DNA from: Candidatus Omnitrophota bacterium
Lineage (GTDB): Bacteria > Omnitrophota > Gorgyraeia > Gygaellales > Profunditerraquicolaceae
DNA: 33,663 nt
Direction: 5' to 3'
Assembly: GCA_030693145.1 (NCBI GenBank)
Contig: JAUYBI010000054.1
Location: 1-33,663 of the forward strand
The notes beneath the pieces were generated by a model. The model saw only the letters and a list, made by a program, of their open reading frames with translations. It did not search any database and was not told the DNA's origin. Positions 7,117 to 17,268 of this stretch are shown piece by piece. The first letter of the stretch is position 1, and every line of letters starts with the position of its first letter. The position numbers and the translations under genes were made by a program.

Positions 7117-10100
7117 TGGAAGAGATCGTATCGTTTGATAGTATTTCAATTAAGATTGCCAGCCCGCAGGTAATTAAATCCTGGTCTAAGGGTGATGTCA
7201 AAAAAGCCGAAACCATTAATTACCGTACACTTAAGCCGGAAAAAGATGGTTTGTTTTGTGAAAAAATATTCGGGCCGGTGCGTGATTGGGAGTGTAACTG
7301 CGGTAAATATAAAGGAATAAAATTTAAAGGTATTACCTGTGACCGTTGCGGAGTTACCGTTGACCGCTCAAGCGTAAGGCGTGAGCGCATGGGGCATATT
7401 GATTTAGCTACACCGGTTACGCATATCTGGTTCTTTAAGGCCGTGCCCTCACGTATGAGCGCGCTTTTAGATATTGGCTTAAGAGACTTAGAGAGGATTA
7501 TCTATTACGAGGAGTATGTGATTGTTGATCCCGGGACTACGCCGTTAAAGAAAAAAGAGCTGCTTACTGATGAACAGTATCAGGAGGCTTTAAGCAAATA
7601 TGGAACAAATTTCAAGGCTAAGATCGGGGCGGAGGCAATCAGCGAACTATTAAAAGAATTAGATCTGGATGTGGTTTGCCGTAAATTCAGGAAAGATTTG
7701 GAAAAATCCAAAGATGCTTTAAATAATCGTAAGGCAATTAAGAATTTAAAGATCGTTGAGGATTTTAAGAAGAGCGGGAATAAGCCGGAATGGATGATCT
7801 TAGAAATTTTGCCGGTAATTCCTCCGGATTTACGCCCCTTAGTTCCGCTAGAGGGTGGAAGGTTTGCTACCAGTGACCTTAATGATTTGTACCGCCGGGT
7901 AATTAATCGTAACAACCGCCTGAAGAAGTTGATGGAGCTAAGCGCTCCTGAGATTATTATCCGTAATGAGAAACGCATGCTTCAGGAGGCAGTGGATGCG
8001 CTCCTGGATAATGGCCGTCATGGCAAGCCGGTAAATGGCGCCAATAATCGCCCGTTAAAATCTCTTTCCGATATGCTTAAGGGTAAGCAAGGCCGTTTCC
8101 GTCAGAATCTTCTGGGTAAGCGTGTCGATTATTCCGGCCGTTCAGTGATTGTGGTGGGCCCGGAACTTAAATTGCATGAATGCGGCCTGCCTAAGCAAAT
8201 GGCCCTGGAATTATTTGAGCCGTTTATTATTAAGAAATTAAGAGAAAAAGGTTTTGTGCATACCATTAAAGGCGCTCGCCGCATGGTTGAGCGCGGTAAG
8301 ATTGAGGTTTGGGATATCCTGGATGAAGTGATTAAAGACCATCCGATTATGCTTAACCGTGCGCCAACCCTGCACCGTTTGGGTATTCAGGCATTTCAGC
8401 CGTTATTAATTGAAGGAAAATCCATAAAGATACATCCGTTGGTTTGTACCGCTTTTAACGCCGATTTTGACGGTGACCAGATGGCGGTGCATGTGCCGTT
8501 ATCCCTGGAATCGCAGCTAGAGACTAAAGTGTTGATTATGGCCATTAATAATATCTTTTCTCCCGCTGACGGCCGTCCGGTAATTTCTCCTACTCAGGAT
8601 ATAATTCTGGGTGTGTCCTATTTAAGCCGGGAAAAGGCAGGGGCTAAAGGAGAAGGCATGATTTTTTCTAGTGCCGATGAACTCCTGATTGCTTATGATG
8701 ATAAAGCGGTAGAATTACACGCGAAAATTAAAATTCGTTTCAGCGGCTTGTATGATTTCGACCAGAAAAAAGTAATCGCTGGGAATCAGATGATTACCAC
8801 TACTGTCGGCCGGGTAATCTTTAATCAGGTTCTGCCCGCGGAGTTTGGATTTGTTAATTGTGATTTAAAGAAAAGCAACGTGAGCGATATTGTGGTGAGT
8901 TGTTATAAAAGATTCGGCCATACGACGACCATTAAACTGCTTGATGATATTAAGAGATTAGGTTTTGAGATGGCGACTTTAGGCGGTATTTCTATCGGCA
9001 TCGATGACATGACCGTGCCGGTGGCTAAGCCGCAAGTTTTGAAAGAATCTAAAGAAGAGGTCGCTCGCGTTGAAGATCAATACCGTAAGGGTATTATTAC
9101 GGATAGTGAACGTAAATCCAAGGTAATTGATATTTGGACGCATGCCACGGATAAAATTTCGGACCTGTTATTTAAAGGGATGGATTCATTTAATCCTATT
9201 TTTATGATGGCCGACAGTGGGGCGCGTGGTTCACGTTTGCAGGTTAGGCAGCTTGCCGGTATGCGCGGCCTGATGGCTAAACCCAGCGGCGAAATCATTG
9301 AAAACCCGATTACCGCTAATTTCCGTGAAGGGTTAAATGTTTTAGAGTATTTTATTTCTACTCACGGCGCGCGTAAAGGTTTGGCCGATACCGCGCTGAA
9401 GACCGCAGATGCAGGTTACCTGACCCGCAGGCTGGTGGATGTTGCCCAAGAGGTAATTATTTGCGAAGAAGACTGCGGCACGCTTAATGGTATTACTGTT
9501 TCGGCGATTATTGAGGGTGATGAGGAAGTAGTAGGTTTAAATGACCGGATTATCGGAAGAGTGGCTTTAGATAATGTTGTAGATATTATTACGGATGAAG
9601 TTATTATTGAACAGGGTTGTGAAATAACTGAGGAGAAAACTGACCAGATTGAAAAACTGGGAATTGAGAAAATTCGTATTCGCAGTGTTTTGACCTGTGA
9701 GAGCGGAAGAGGAGTTTGTGCTAAATGTTATGGCCGTAATCTTTCTACCGGCAGGTTAATTGAGTTAGGGGAAGCAGTAGGGGTAGTGGCTGCTCAGAGT
9801 ATCGGAGAGCCCGGTACCCAGTTGACCATGAGGACTTTTCATATTGGAGGTACAGCTTCCAGGACCATTGAGCAGTCATTTATTAAGGCTAAAAATGAAG
9901 GTTTTATTAAGTACCATAACTTAAGGGTTACGCTGAAAAATAAGGAAAACGTAGTTTTAAATAGAAACGGAGCGATTAGCGTTAATGATGCTCAAGGGCG
10001 GGAGTTTGAGCGTTATTCGCTTCCCCAGGGCGCTTTTATTACTTTTGTTGACGGGCAGGAAGTTAAAAAGGGAGTGTCTTTAGTGCATTGGGATCCGTAT

Positions 10101-11150
10101 ACCTTGCCTGTGCTTACCGAAGTTGCCGGGTTAATACGCTTTGAAGATTTACGGGAAAATATCACTATGCGTGAGGAGGTTAATCCGGTTACCAAATTAA
10201 CGGAGCGTGTAGTCGTTGAACATAAGCCGGAATATCATCCGCAGGTAGTTATCCTGGATCAGAAAAAAGAAGTTTTAGGTATTTATCCTATTCCTATTGG
10301 CGCGCACATTATGGTGCGAGACGGCGAGCAAGTAGGAGGAGGAGATCTCCTGGCGAAAATTCCGCGTACCGTGGTTAAGACGCGTGATATTACCGGTGGT
10401 TTACCGCGCGTGGCTGAGCTTTTTGAAGCCAGGCGTCCGAAGGATCCGGCGCTGATTAGTGAAATAGATGGATTTGTGGAGTTTGGCGAAACCAAGAAAA
10501 ATCAGAGGGTGATTATTGTTAAATCTGCAACCGGTATGGCTAGAGAATATATTATTCCGCATGGTAAACATCCGAATGTTTATAAAGGAGATAAGGTTGT
10601 TGCCGGTCAGCAGCTTACTGATGGGCCGGTCGTCTTGCAGGATATTTTAAGTGTTTGCGGTGATAAGGTCTTGCAGGAGTACCTGGTGAATGAGGTGCAG
10701 GAGGTTTACCGTCTGCAGGGGGTGCGGATTAATGATAAACATATTGAGGTAATTATCCGCCAGATGCTTAAAAAAGTAAGGGTCGAAGATCCGGGTGATA
10801 CGGAATTTTTGGCTACGCAACAGGTGGATAAATGGGTGTTTCAGAAAGAAAATACCCGGGTGATTAAAAAAGGCGGCAAGCCGGCTCAGGCTACACCCTT
10901 ACTTTTGGGGATAACCAAGGCTTCACTTACTACGGAGAGTTTTATTTCCGCCGCCAGTTTTCAGGAGACTACCCGCGTTTTAACGGAAGCCGCAACCAGC
11001 GGCAAGCGGGATGAATTATTCGGCTTAAAAGAAAATGTTATCGTGGGGCACTTGATTCCGGCGGGTACCGGATTCAGGGCGCATCGCGATATTGAAGTAG
11101 TAAAGATTGCCGCCCAAGACAGCGTTGAAAAGAAAGAAGAAAAGGAATAA
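7116..11150 (+). CDS. rpoC: DNA-directed RNA polymerase subunit beta-prime
   Basis: The 1344-residue beta-prime subunit has the first zinc site C60, C62, C75, C78 and the catalytic loop NADFDGDQM with the Mg-binding aspartates D450, D452 and D454. The trigger-loop region contains [20 protein letters not shown], and the second zinc site lies in [13 protein letters not shown]. The length is in the normal range for bacteria lacking large insertions. Translation is probably coupled to rpoB through the one-base overlap. rpsL follows after 3 nt with no terminator, so RNA polymerase and the str genes appear to share a transcript. Confidence 0.98.
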   Translation: MEEIVSFDSISIKIASPQVIKSWSKGDVKKAETINYRTLKPEKDGLFCEKIFGPVRDWECNCGKYKGIKFKGITCDRCGVTVDRSSVRRERMGHIDLATPVTHIWFFKAVPSRMSALLDIGLRDLERIIYYEEYVIVDPGTTPLKKKELLTDEQYQEALSKYGTNFKAKIGAEAISELLKELDLDVVCRKFRKDLEKSKDALNNRKAIKNLKIVEDFKKSGNKPEWMILEILPVIPPDLRPLVPLEGGRFATSDLNDLYRRVINRNNRLKKLMELSAPEIIIRNEKRMLQEAVDALLDNGRHGKPVNGANNRPLKSLSDMLKGKQGRFRQNLLGKRVDYSGRSVIVVGPELKLHECGLPKQMALELFEPFIIKKLREKGFVHTIKGARRMVERGKIEVWDILDEVIKDHPIMLNRAPTLHRLGIQAFQPLLIEGKSIKIHPLVCTAFNADFDGDQMAVHVPLSLESQLETKVLIMAINNIFSPADGRPVISPTQDIILGVSYLSREKAGAKGEGMIFSSADELLIAYDDKAVELHAKIKIRFSGLYDFDQKKVIAGNQMITTTVGRVIFNQVLPAEFGFVNCDLKKSNVSDIVVSCYKRFGHTTTIKLLDDIKRLGFEMATLGGISIGIDDMTVPVAKPQVLKESKEEVARVEDQYRKGIITDSERKSKVIDIWTHATDKISDLLFKGMDSFNPIFMMADSGARGSRLQVRQLAGMRGLMAKPSGEIIENPITANFREGLNVLEYFISTHGARKGLADTALKTADAGYLTRRLVDVAQEVIICEEDCGTLNGITVSAIIEGDEEVVGLNDRIIGRVALDNVVDIITDEVIIEQGCEITEEKTDQIEKLGIEKIRIRSVLTCESGRGVCAKCYGRNLSTGRLIELGEAVGVVAAQSIGEPGTQLTMRTFHIGGTASRTIEQSFIKAKNEGFIKYHNLRVTLKNKENVVLNRNGAISVNDAQGREFERYSLPQGAFITFVDGQEVKKGVSLVHWDPYTLPVLTEVAGLIRFEDLRENITMREEVNPVTKLTERVVVEHKPEYHPQVVILDQKKEVLGIYPIPIGAHIMVRDGEQVGGGDLLAKIPRTVVKTRDITGGLPRVAELFEARRPKDPALISEIDGFVEFGETKKNQRVIIVKSATGMAREYIIPHGKHPNVYKGDKVVAGQQLTDGPVVLQDILSVCGDKVLQEYLVNEVQEVYRLQGVRINDKHIEVIIRQMLKKVRVEDPGDTEFLATQQVDKWVFQKENTRVIKKGGKPAQATPLLLGITKASLTTESFISAASFQETTRVLTEAATSGKRDELFGLKENVIVGHLIPAGTGFRAHRDIEVVKIAAQDSVEKKEEKE

Positions 11151-11153
11151 CCT

Positions 11154-11534
11154 ATGCCTACAATTTCCCAGTTAATCAGATTTGGTAGAATTTCCAAGAA
11201 AAAGAAAAGTAAGTCTCCGGCTTTAAAGGCTTGTCCTCAGAGAAGAGGAGTGTGTCTTCAGGTGCGGACGATGACACCTAAAAAACCAAACTCGGCTTTG
11301 AGAAAAATTGCCAGGGTCAGGCTGACTACGGGCTTAGAAGTTACGGCTTATATTCCGGGAGAGGGGCACAACCTTCAGGAGCACTCTATAGTTTTGGTTA
11401 GAGGCGGCAGGGTTAAGGATTTACCGGGCGTGCGCTACCATATTGTCCGAGGGACATTGGATGCTTCCGGGGTTAATGCGCGTAGAAGGAGCCGTTCTAA
11501 ATATGGAGCCAAGAGGCCAAAGGAAGGGAAATAG
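11154..11534 (+). CDS. rpsL: Small ribosomal subunit protein uS12
   Basis: The 126-residue decoding-centre protein contains [11 protein letters not shown] with K43 and K44 and VKDLPG with D89, the residue that is methylthiolated in many bacteria. The lysines altered in streptomycin-resistant mutants are present, so a sensitive form is predicted. A short ORF in another frame crosses its 3' end and is a shadow. The gene ends in TAG, followed by 169 nt of nested repeats before rpsG. Confidence 0.97.
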   Translation: MPTISQLIRFGRISKKKKSKSPALKACPQRRGVCLQVRTMTPKKPNSALRKIARVRLTTGLEVTAYIPGEGHNLQEHSIVLVRGGRVKDLPGVRYHIVRGTLDASGVNARRRSRSKYGAKRPKEGK

Positions 11535-11540
11535 TAAAGA

Positions 11541-11624
11541 TGACCCGTTCGATGGTTCAACTTCGTTCACCATCGACACTGAGCAGGGTCGAAGTGTCGA
11601 CTTCGCTCAGGGTCATCCTGAGCA
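11541..11624 (+). repeat. Palindromic repeat family B, copy 1 (upstream of rpsG)
   Basis: An 84-nt block identical at 83 of 84 positions to 20163-20246. It contains nested inverted repeats: TGACCC with GGGTCA at the outside, GATGGT with ACCATC, and CGACACT with AGTGTCG. It ends TCATCCTGAGCA. The cassette GGAGTGTCGAAGGATGA, probably the right end of the same element, appears at 11691-11707 and includes the rpsG start codon. A family A repeat lies between the two parts. Confidence 0.75.
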
Positions 11625-11636
11625 AGCGACGAATTA

Positions 11637-11678
11637 AATAAAGGCACCCGGCGCTAAGCAGAATTGCGCCGGTGTTGT
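11637..11678 (+). repeat. Hairpin repeat family A, copy 2 (inside the rpsL-rpsG gap)
   Basis: This is the second copy of the 42-nt element found at 3157-3198, with five differences. CGGCGC (11649-11654) pairs perfectly with GCGCCG (11666-11671), and CAC with GTG extends the stem past one bulged C. It lies between the two halves of repeat B, which suggests insertion of one element into another. Confidence 0.65.
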
Positions 11679-11690
11679 GTCTATACACAA

Positions 11691-11707
11691 GGAGTGTCGA
11701 AGGATGA
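11691..11707 (+). promoter_or_regulatory. Repeat-derived translation start of rpsG
   Basis: GGAGTGTCGAAGGATGA holds the Shine-Dalgarno (GGAG, AAGGAG with the two bases before), a 9-nt spacer and the ATG at 11704. The identical 17 nt start rpmC at 20264-20280. AGGATGA is complementary to TCATCCT at 11613-11619, so a 7-bp stem could hide the start codon. The start is also supported by the S7-like N-terminus it gives. Confidence 0.7.
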
Positions 11708-12174
11708 GAAGAAGAAAAGCGCAGGAAAAAGTTATTTTAGCAGATCCCAAATATAACAGTAAAATAATAGCCAAGTTTATGAATATGGTTATGCTTGATG
11801 GCAAAAAATCAATTGCGGAAAAATTGGTTTATAGCGCTTTTGATATTGTGCTGAAGAATTTAAATGAACAGGATATTTTAAAAGTATTTTATAAGGCATT
11901 GGATAATGCCCGGCCGCGCCTGGAAGTAAAACCGCGCAGAGTTGGCGGAGCTACTTATCAGGTGCCGATAGAGGTTAGGCAGGAACGCGGTACTTCTATT
12001 GCTTTACGCTGGATCAGGGATTTTGCCCAGAATAGAAAAGGTAAACCCATGCAGGAAAAGTTAGCCGATGAAATCATTGCCGCCTACAAAGGGGAAGGTT
12101 CGGCAATTAAGAAGAGGGATGATACGCATAAGATGGCTGAATCTAATAAGGCCTACGCGCATTTTAGATGGTAA
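11704..12174 (+). CDS. rpsG: Small ribosomal subunit protein uS7
   Basis: Starting at the ATG at 11704 the product is 156 residues, the typical uS7 length, beginning MRRRKAQEKVILADPKYNSK. It contains the conserved KFMNMVMLDGKKSIAEKLVY helix region and VEVRQERG-like segment (IEVRQERGTSIALRWI). An in-frame GTG at 11677 would add nine unconserved residues (MSIHKECRR) and lacks a Shine-Dalgarno. uS7 nucleates assembly of the 30S head. In enterobacteria it controls the str operon through the rpsL-rpsG spacer; here that spacer consists of repeats. Confidence 0.96.
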   Translation: MRRRKAQEKVILADPKYNSKIIAKFMNMVMLDGKKSIAEKLVYSAFDIVLKNLNEQDILKVFYKALDNARPRLEVKPRRVGGATYQVPIEVRQERGTSIALRWIRDFAQNRKGKPMQEKLADEIIAAYKGEGSAIKKRDDTHKMAESNKAYAHFRW

Positions 12175-12179
12175 ATAGT

Positions 12180-12262
12180 TCCCGCCTCAAATTATTCGGC
12201 GGGATAAATTCACGCATTAACTTACTCACACTACCGTGTTCGTAAGTTAAGCGTTCATTTAA
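12180..12262 (+). repeat. Double-hairpin repeat family D, copy 1 (upstream of fusA)
   Basis: The first hairpin is CCCGCC (12181-12186) with GGCGGG (12198-12203), followed by ATAAATTC. The second is ACGC-A-TTAACTTAC (12212-12225) with GTAAGTTAAGCGT (12242-12254), a 13-bp stem with one bulge. It ends in TCATTTAA, whose last base is the A of the fusA start codon. The same layout lies before rpoA at 29304-29369, where the second stem has a different sequence. Confidence 0.65.
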
Positions 12263-14358
12263 TGAGAAAGATACCTTTAGATAAAATCAGGAATATCGGG
12301 ATAATTGCCCACATCGACGCCGGGAAAACTACGACCAGCGAACGCGTTTTGTTTTACACGGGTAAAAATTATAAAATCGGTGAGGTGCATGACGGCGCGG
12401 CGACCATGGATTGGATGGTTCAGGAGCAGGAAAGAGGGATCACCATTACCGCTGCTGCTACCACTTGTAAATGGAAGGAGATCACGATTAATTTAATTGA
12501 TACTCCGGGCCATGTGGACTTTACGATTGAAGTAGAAAGATCTTTAAAAGTATTGGACGGAGCGGTGGTTGTTTTTTGCGCGGTAGGCGGAGTTGAACCG
12601 CAATCAGAAACCGTTTGGCGTCAGGCAGATCGATATAGCGTGCCGCGTTTGGCATTTGTAAATAAGATGGATCGTACCGGTGCGGATTTTTTTGGGGTCG
12701 TTGCTCAGATGCACGAAAGACTAGGCGCGAATGTTGCCGCCATCCAGCTTCCGGTAGGCGTGGAAAGTGATTTTAGCGGGGTTTTGGATCTGGTGGATAA
12801 AAAATTGATTCATTATAATGATGACCTGGGGAAAGATTTTGATGTGAAGGAAATTCCGGCAGATATGGCGGCAGAATTTGAAAAATATCGCTTGATTTTG
12901 GTGGAGAAGGCTGCTGAAGCCGACGATGCGATTATGGAAGATTATCTGGCTGGTAAAATAGTTACTAATGAGAAATTGAAAGCAGGAATTCGCCGGGGGT
13001 GTATTGCTAATAAATTTATTCCGGTGCTCTGCGGTTCATCACTCAAGAATAAAGGCGTGCAAATGGTTTTAGACGCGGTAATAGATTATCTTCCTTCTCC
13101 GCTGGATGTGCCTCCGGTAAAAGGTACTAATCCGGATACGGGTGAATTTGAGGAAGTTATTGCGGATGATTCAGCGCCTTTTACTGCTTTGTGTTTTAAG
13201 GTAGCTACGGATCCTTTTGTGGGGAAAATTTATTTTACCAGGATGTATTCCGGGACGCTCACTTCGGGAACCTATATTTATAATGCTTCTAAACGAGAAA
13301 GAGAACGGGTAACTAAGATTGTTAAAATGCATGCTAACCACCAGGAGGTAACCGAGAGTATTGCTACGGGTGATATTGCCGCGCTGGTAGGCCTAAAAGA
13401 TACCAAGACTGGCGATACTCTCTGCATGGAAAAGAATCCTATTCTTATTGAAGCGATGCGTTTTCCGGAGCCGGTTATTCAGCAGGCGATTGAGCCTAAG
13501 AGTAAGGATGCCCAGGAAAAATTGGGTATGGCGATGCATAAATTGGAAGATGAGGATCCCTCATTTAGGGTTACTTATAATCAGGAAACCGGGCAGACTT
13601 TGATTGCCGGAATGGGTCAGCTGCATTTGGAAATTATTGTAGACAGAATTTTGCGTGAATTTAATGTCGAGGCTACTGTGGGCGCTCCCCAGGTTGCTTA
13701 CCGTGAAACAATTAGAAAAAGTGTTTCTAGCGTGGGAAAATTTATTTCGCAGTCCGGCGGACGCGGGCAATATGGCCACTGCGTTATTGAAATGAGCCCG
13801 CAGGAAGTTCCCGGTACCGGTATTACTTTTGAAGATAAAATTAAAAGCGGTTCCATTCCGCGTGAATTTATCCCCGCGGTAAAACAGGGTGTTATGGGGG
13901 CAGCCAAGAATGGAGTCTTAGCCGGTTATCCGGTTACCGACGTGAAAGTGGTCTTGGTTGACGGGTCATTTCATGAAGTCGATTCTTCGGAGCTGGCTTT
14001 TAAAATGGCAGGTTCTATTGCTTTTCAAGACGGGATGAAAAAAGCGCATGCGGTTTTATTAGAACCGATTATGGATATCGAGGTAATTGTGCCCGAAGAG
14101 TTTATGGGGCAGATTATCGGTGATTTAAGCAGCCGGCGCGCGAAAATAATTGCTCTTGGACAGAGATTAAATTTACGTACGATCCGGGCCAATGTTCCGC
14201 TGTCGGAAGTTTTTAATTATGCAACTATAACAAGATCCTTGACACAAGGCCGCGCATCATATACAATGGAACCTTCCTTCTACAGCGAAGTTCCCGCGCA
14301 TGTAGCGGAAAAAGTGGTTTCAGGATCAGTAAACGCAAACGCAAGAAAAACTTTTTAA
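12262..14358 (+). CDS. fusA: Elongation factor G
   Basis: The 698-residue translational GTPase catalyses tRNA-mRNA translocation and, with RRF, ribosome recycling. The GTPase motifs are AHIDAGKTT (16-24), RGITI in switch I (58-62), DTPGH (80-84) and NKMD (134-137). Domain IV contains the [11 protein letters not shown] region and domain V the [12 protein letters not shown]-like stretch (here [12 protein letters not shown]). No Shine-Dalgarno precedes the ATG; instead a long hairpin ends 7 nt upstream, so initiation may depend on RNA structure or coupling. Confidence 0.98.
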   Translation: MRKIPLDKIRNIGIIAHIDAGKTTTSERVLFYTGKNYKIGEVHDGAATMDWMVQEQERGITITAAATTCKWKEITINLIDTPGHVDFTIEVERSLKVLDGAVVVFCAVGGVEPQSETVWRQADRYSVPRLAFVNKMDRTGADFFGVVAQMHERLGANVAAIQLPVGVESDFSGVLDLVDKKLIHYNDDLGKDFDVKEIPADMAAEFEKYRLILVEKAAEADDAIMEDYLAGKIVTNEKLKAGIRRGCIANKFIPVLCGSSLKNKGVQMVLDAVIDYLPSPLDVPPVKGTNPDTGEFEEVIADDSAPFTALCFKVATDPFVGKIYFTRMYSGTLTSGTYIYNASKRERERVTKIVKMHANHQEVTESIATGDIAALVGLKDTKTGDTLCMEKNPILIEAMRFPEPVIQQAIEPKSKDAQEKLGMAMHKLEDEDPSFRVTYNQETGQTLIAGMGQLHLEIIVDRILREFNVEATVGAPQVAYRETIRKSVSSVGKFISQSGGRGQYGHCVIEMSPQEVPGTGITFEDKIKSGSIPREFIPAVKQGVMGAAKNGVLAGYPVTDVKVVLVDGSFHEVDSSELAFKMAGSIAFQDGMKKAHAVLLEPIMDIEVIVPEEFMGQIIGDLSSRRAKIIALGQRLNLRTIRANVPLSEVFNYATITRSLTQGRASYTMEPSFYSEVPAHVAEKVVSGSVNANARKTF

Positions 14359-14378
14359 AAAATAGGAGGATAAAAGAA

Positions 14379-15581
14379 ATGGCTAAAGAAAAATTTGTAA
14401 GAAGTAAACCGCATGTAAATATTGGAACCATCGGACATATCGATCATGGTAAAACCACGCTTACTGCCGCCATTTGTAATGTTTTATCAAAACTCGGACA
14501 AGCTACAGCTAGAGATTACGCGGATATTGCTAAAGGTGGTACGGTCAGAGACGAGACAAAAGTTGTTACTATCTCAGTTGCTCACGTGGAATATGAAACA
14601 GTCGCGCGCCACTATGCACATATAGATTGCCCGGGCCATGCCGATTACATTAAAAATATGATCACTGGTGCTGCCCAGATGGACGGAGCAATTTTGGTAG
14701 TTTCTGCCGCTGACGGCCCGATGCCTCAAACCAGAGAGCATATACTTCTGGCGCGTCAGGTAAATGTGCCCAGTATGGTTGTATTTATGAATAAGGTGGA
14801 TTTAGTAGACGATAAAGAGCTTCTGGATTTAGTGGAAATGGAAATTAGGGATCTTTTAACTAAATATGGATACCCGGGAGACAAAACGCCGATTATTCGT
14901 GGTAGTGCCAATAAGGCTTATAAGGCGACTGATGCTACCGGCGCAGACGCTAAATGCATTATGGATTTAATGAAAGCCGTTGATGAGTTTATTCCCATTC
15001 CTCCTAGAGAGCTGGATAAGCCTTTATTGATGGCGGTCGAAGATGTTTTTAGTATTGAAGGCAGAGGTACCGTGGCTACCGGAAGAATTGAACGGGGTAA
15101 GGTAAAAGTTGGAGAAGAAGTTGAAATTATCGGTTTAAGGCCGGAAGCTAAGAAATCCGTAGTTACCGGAATTGAAATGTTCCGTAAGTTGCTGGAAGAA
15201 GGCCAGGCCGGCGATAATGTCGGACTGCTGTTAAGAGGCGTGGAAAAGAATGATATTGAGCGCGGAATGGTTATTGCTGCGCCTAAATCCATTCTACCGC
15301 ATACGAAATTTAAAGCTCAAGTGTATATTTTGACTAAAGAAGAAGGCGGGCGGCACACCCCGTTTTTTAAAGGTTATCGGCCGCAGTTCTATTTTCGGAC
15401 CACTGACGTTACCGGCGCAGCTACGCTTCCAACGGGAGTAGAAATGGTTATGCCTGGTGATAATGTGTCTTTGGACGTGGAGTTGATTACTCCCATTGCT
15501 ATCGAGAAAGAATCCCGTTTTGCTATTCGTGAAGGCGGCCATACCGTGGGCGCGGGAGTAGTTACTGAGGTAATTGCCTAA
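14379..15581 (+). CDS. tuf: Elongation factor Tu with unusual switch I
   Basis: The 400-residue GTPase delivers aminoacyl-tRNA to the ribosome. Motifs are GHIDHGKT (19-26), DCPGH (83-87, with catalytic H87) and NKVD (138-141), followed by two beta-barrel domains. Switch I differs from the common RGITI form: residues 51-66 read [16 protein letters not shown]. The Mg-binding threonine (T64) is kept, but Arg and Gly of the RGIT motif are Lys and Val. Both flanks stay in the same frame, so this is not a frameshift. A very strong Shine-Dalgarno, TAGGAGGAT, precedes the gene, in line with its abundance. Confidence 0.98.
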   Translation: MAKEKFVRSKPHVNIGTIGHIDHGKTTLTAAICNVLSKLGQATARDYADIAKGGTVRDETKVVTISVAHVEYETVARHYAHIDCPGHADYIKNMITGAAQMDGAILVVSAADGPMPQTREHILLARQVNVPSMVVFMNKVDLVDDKELLDLVEMEIRDLLTKYGYPGDKTPIIRGSANKAYKATDATGADAKCIMDLMKAVDEFIPIPPRELDKPLLMAVEDVFSIEGRGTVATGRIERGKVKVGEEVEIIGLRPEAKKSVVTGIEMFRKLLEEGQAGDNVGLLLRGVEKNDIERGMVIAAPKSILPHTKFKAQVYILTKEEGGRHTPFFKGYRPQFYFRTTDVTGAATLPTGVEMVMPGDNVSLDVELITPIAIEKESRFAIREGGHTVGAGVVTEVIA

Positions 15582-15584
15582 CAG

Positions 15585-15890
15585 ATGAATACGCAAAAGA
15601 TTCGGATTAAATTAAAAGCCTATGATCATCGGTTACTCGATCAGGCAGTAATTGAAATTGTGGATACCGTTAAGCGTACCGGGGCCAAGATTTCCGGCCC
15701 CGTACCGCTTCCCACAAAAAGGGAAATTTATACGGTATTACGTTCTCCGCATGTTGATAAAAAATCGCGGGAACAGTTTGATTTATCTACCCATAAGCGC
15801 CTTATTGACATCTTTGAACCCACAGCCAAGACCATCGATTCATTAAGGAAATTAAACCTGCCTGCAGGAGTGGACGTAGAGATCAAGTAG
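15585..15890 (+). CDS. rpsJ: Small ribosomal subunit protein uS10
   Basis: The 101-residue protein starts [20 protein letters not shown] and has the conserved [20 protein letters not shown] loop and [11 protein letters not shown], features of uS10 (NusE). It works in the 30S head and also binds the NusG KOW domain, linking ribosome and polymerase. It starts 3 nt after tuf, joining the str genes to the S10 genes. A 93-nt gap with a decayed repeat separates it from rplC. Confidence 0.97.
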   Translation: MNTQKIRIKLKAYDHRLLDQAVIEIVDTVKRTGAKISGPVPLPTKREIYTVLRSPHVDKKSREQFDLSTHKRLIDIFEPTAKTIDSLRKLNLPAGVDVEIK

Positions 15891-15932
15891 CAAATCAACC
15901 TATTCGACGCACCCCACAGTAAACCCGGGCTT

Positions 15933-15968
15933 GCTCAGGGTTGACACTGAGCGTAGTTGAATGTGTTA
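15933..15968 (+). repeat. Diverged copy of repeat family B in the rpsJ-rplC gap
   Basis: GACACTGAGC at 15943-15952 followed by a GTTGAATGTG stretch matches the inner part of repeat B (GACACTGAGC, then GTCGAAGTGT) with several substitutions. GCTCAG (15933-15938) and CTGAGC (15947-15952) form a short stem; TTGACAC with GTGTTAA forms an alternative one. The rest of the 93-nt gap (15891-15983) shows no gene. I read this as an old, decayed copy. Confidence 0.5.
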
Positions 15969-15983
15969 AAACGGATAAATTAA

Positions 15984-16619
15984 ATGATTGGATTGATTGG
16001 GAAAAAAATTGGGATGACTCAGGTTTTTGCGGCAGATAATAGCCAGATTGGCGTTACCGCAATTGAAGCCGGGCCCTGTCCGGTTCTAATGGTCATGGAT
16101 AAAAATGTTCAGCTGGGATTTGATGCCGTCAAAGAAAAAAGTTTAAAGAAAGCGCAGTTGGGGCTTTATAAAAAATTAAATATTACTCCCCGCAGGGTAA
16201 TTAAAGATCTTTCCAAAGAGGTTGGCGTTGAATATAAAGTTGGGGATGAGCTTAAAGTTGACCTTTTTGCTGAAGGCGATTTTGTAGATGTAAGCGGAAT
16301 TTCTATCGGTAAGGGTTTTGCCGGCGGTATGAAGCGCTGGCATTGGAAGGGCGGCCCCCGGACGCATGGTTCAACTTCGCATCGCAGGGTCGGTTCTATT
16401 GGTTCCAGCACTACTCCCGGAAGAGTTTTTAGAGGGCATCATATGCCAGGGCATATGGGCGCAAAAAAAGCAACTGTGCAAAATTTAAAAATTATTAGGA
16501 TAGATTTAGCCAATAACCTGCTGTTGGTTGAAGGAGGGGTTCCCGGGCATAAGAACGGATATTTAGTCATCACTAAAGCCATCAAGAAGAGGCCTAAGAA
16601 AGCAGCGGTTAAGAAATAA
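15984..16619 (+). CDS. rplC: Large ribosomal subunit protein uL3
   Basis: The 211-residue protein starts MIGLIGKKIGMTQVF and contains the uL3 signature region GKGFAGGMKRWHWKGG, followed by HRRVGSIGSSTTPGRVFRG. uL3 reaches the peptidyl transferase centre and is an early 50S assembly protein. Where E. coli has the Gln methylated by PrmB (NQTPG), this protein has STTPG. No clear Shine-Dalgarno is visible in the AT-rich stretch before the ATG. rplD follows after 1 nt. Confidence 0.96.
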   Translation: MIGLIGKKIGMTQVFAADNSQIGVTAIEAGPCPVLMVMDKNVQLGFDAVKEKSLKKAQLGLYKKLNITPRRVIKDLSKEVGVEYKVGDELKVDLFAEGDFVDVSGISIGKGFAGGMKRWHWKGGPRTHGSTSHRRVGSIGSSTTPGRVFRGHHMPGHMGAKKATVQNLKIIRIDLANNLLLVEGGVPGHKNGYLVITKAIKKRPKKAAVKK

Positions 16620-16620
16620 T

Positions 16621-17268
16621 ATGTTTACTTTACCTGTTTATAATAGCGAAGGCAAAGAAGTCGATACGATAAAACTCAATGCCCAGGTGTATGACGGTAG
16701 TCAAAATCTTGAGTGTCTTCACCAGGCAATTTTAGGGTTTCAGGCTAATCAGAGAAAAGGATTAGCCTCGACTAAGACGCGGGGTGAGGTTTCCGGAGGC
16801 GGCAAGAAGCCCTGGAAACAAAAGGGAACAGGCCGTGCGCGCGTAGGTTCAACCCGTTCTCCTCTTTGGAGGCACGGGGGAGTAGTTTTTGGGCCACACC
16901 CGCGTGATTTTTCTTATGAGATTCCCCAAAAGATCAAGGCGCAGGCTTTAAAAACAAGTTTAAATGTTAAATTAAATGAAAATAATTTTATGATTTTAGA
17001 TGAATTTAAAGTCCAGGAGCCTAAGACCAAACAAGCAGTGGGGGTATTTTCTAACCTGAAATTGTTTTCGCCAAAAGATAAAAAATCAAATAAAGTTTTA
17101 TTTCTGACGCATAAATTAGACGCGCAATTAAAAAGAACCTTAAAAAATATAAGTTTCTTAACTGTAGACCTGGCTTCTGATTGCCACGCTTACGAGGTAA
17201 TGAATAATAAAAAATTGCTGATTACTAAAGCCGGTTTGGCCGTGCTTACGGAGAGGTTAAAGGCATGA
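16621..17268 (+). CDS. rplD: Large ribosomal subunit protein uL4
   Basis: The 215-residue protein has the uL4 extended-loop signature KTRGEVSGGGKKPWKQKGTG followed by RARVGSTRSPLWRHGGVVFGP, which lines the peptide exit tunnel. In enterobacteria uL4 represses the S10 operon through an upstream leader; no such leader is recognisable here because rpsJ joins directly to tuf. The stop overlaps the rplW start by 4 nt (ATGA). Confidence 0.96.
   Translation: MFTLPVYNSEGKEVDTIKLNAQVYDGSQNLECLHQAILGFQANQRKGLASTKTRGEVSGGGKKPWKQKGTGRARVGSTRSPLWRHGGVVFGPHPRDFSYEIPQKIKAQALKTSLNVKLNENNFMILDEFKVQEPKTKQAVGVFSNLKLFSPKDKKSNKVLFLTHKLDAQLKRTLKNISFLTVDLASDCHAYEVMNNKKLLITKAGLAVLTERLKA

Noticed and set aside
11443-11637. 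Plus-strand ORF crossing the end of rpsL into repeat B
   Set aside because: Starts inside rpsL in another frame and consists mainly of translated repeat.
14526-14590. Frameshift in tuf explaining the odd switch I
   Set aside because: The sequence on both sides stays in one frame with conserved EF-Tu residues, and T64 aligns without a gap.
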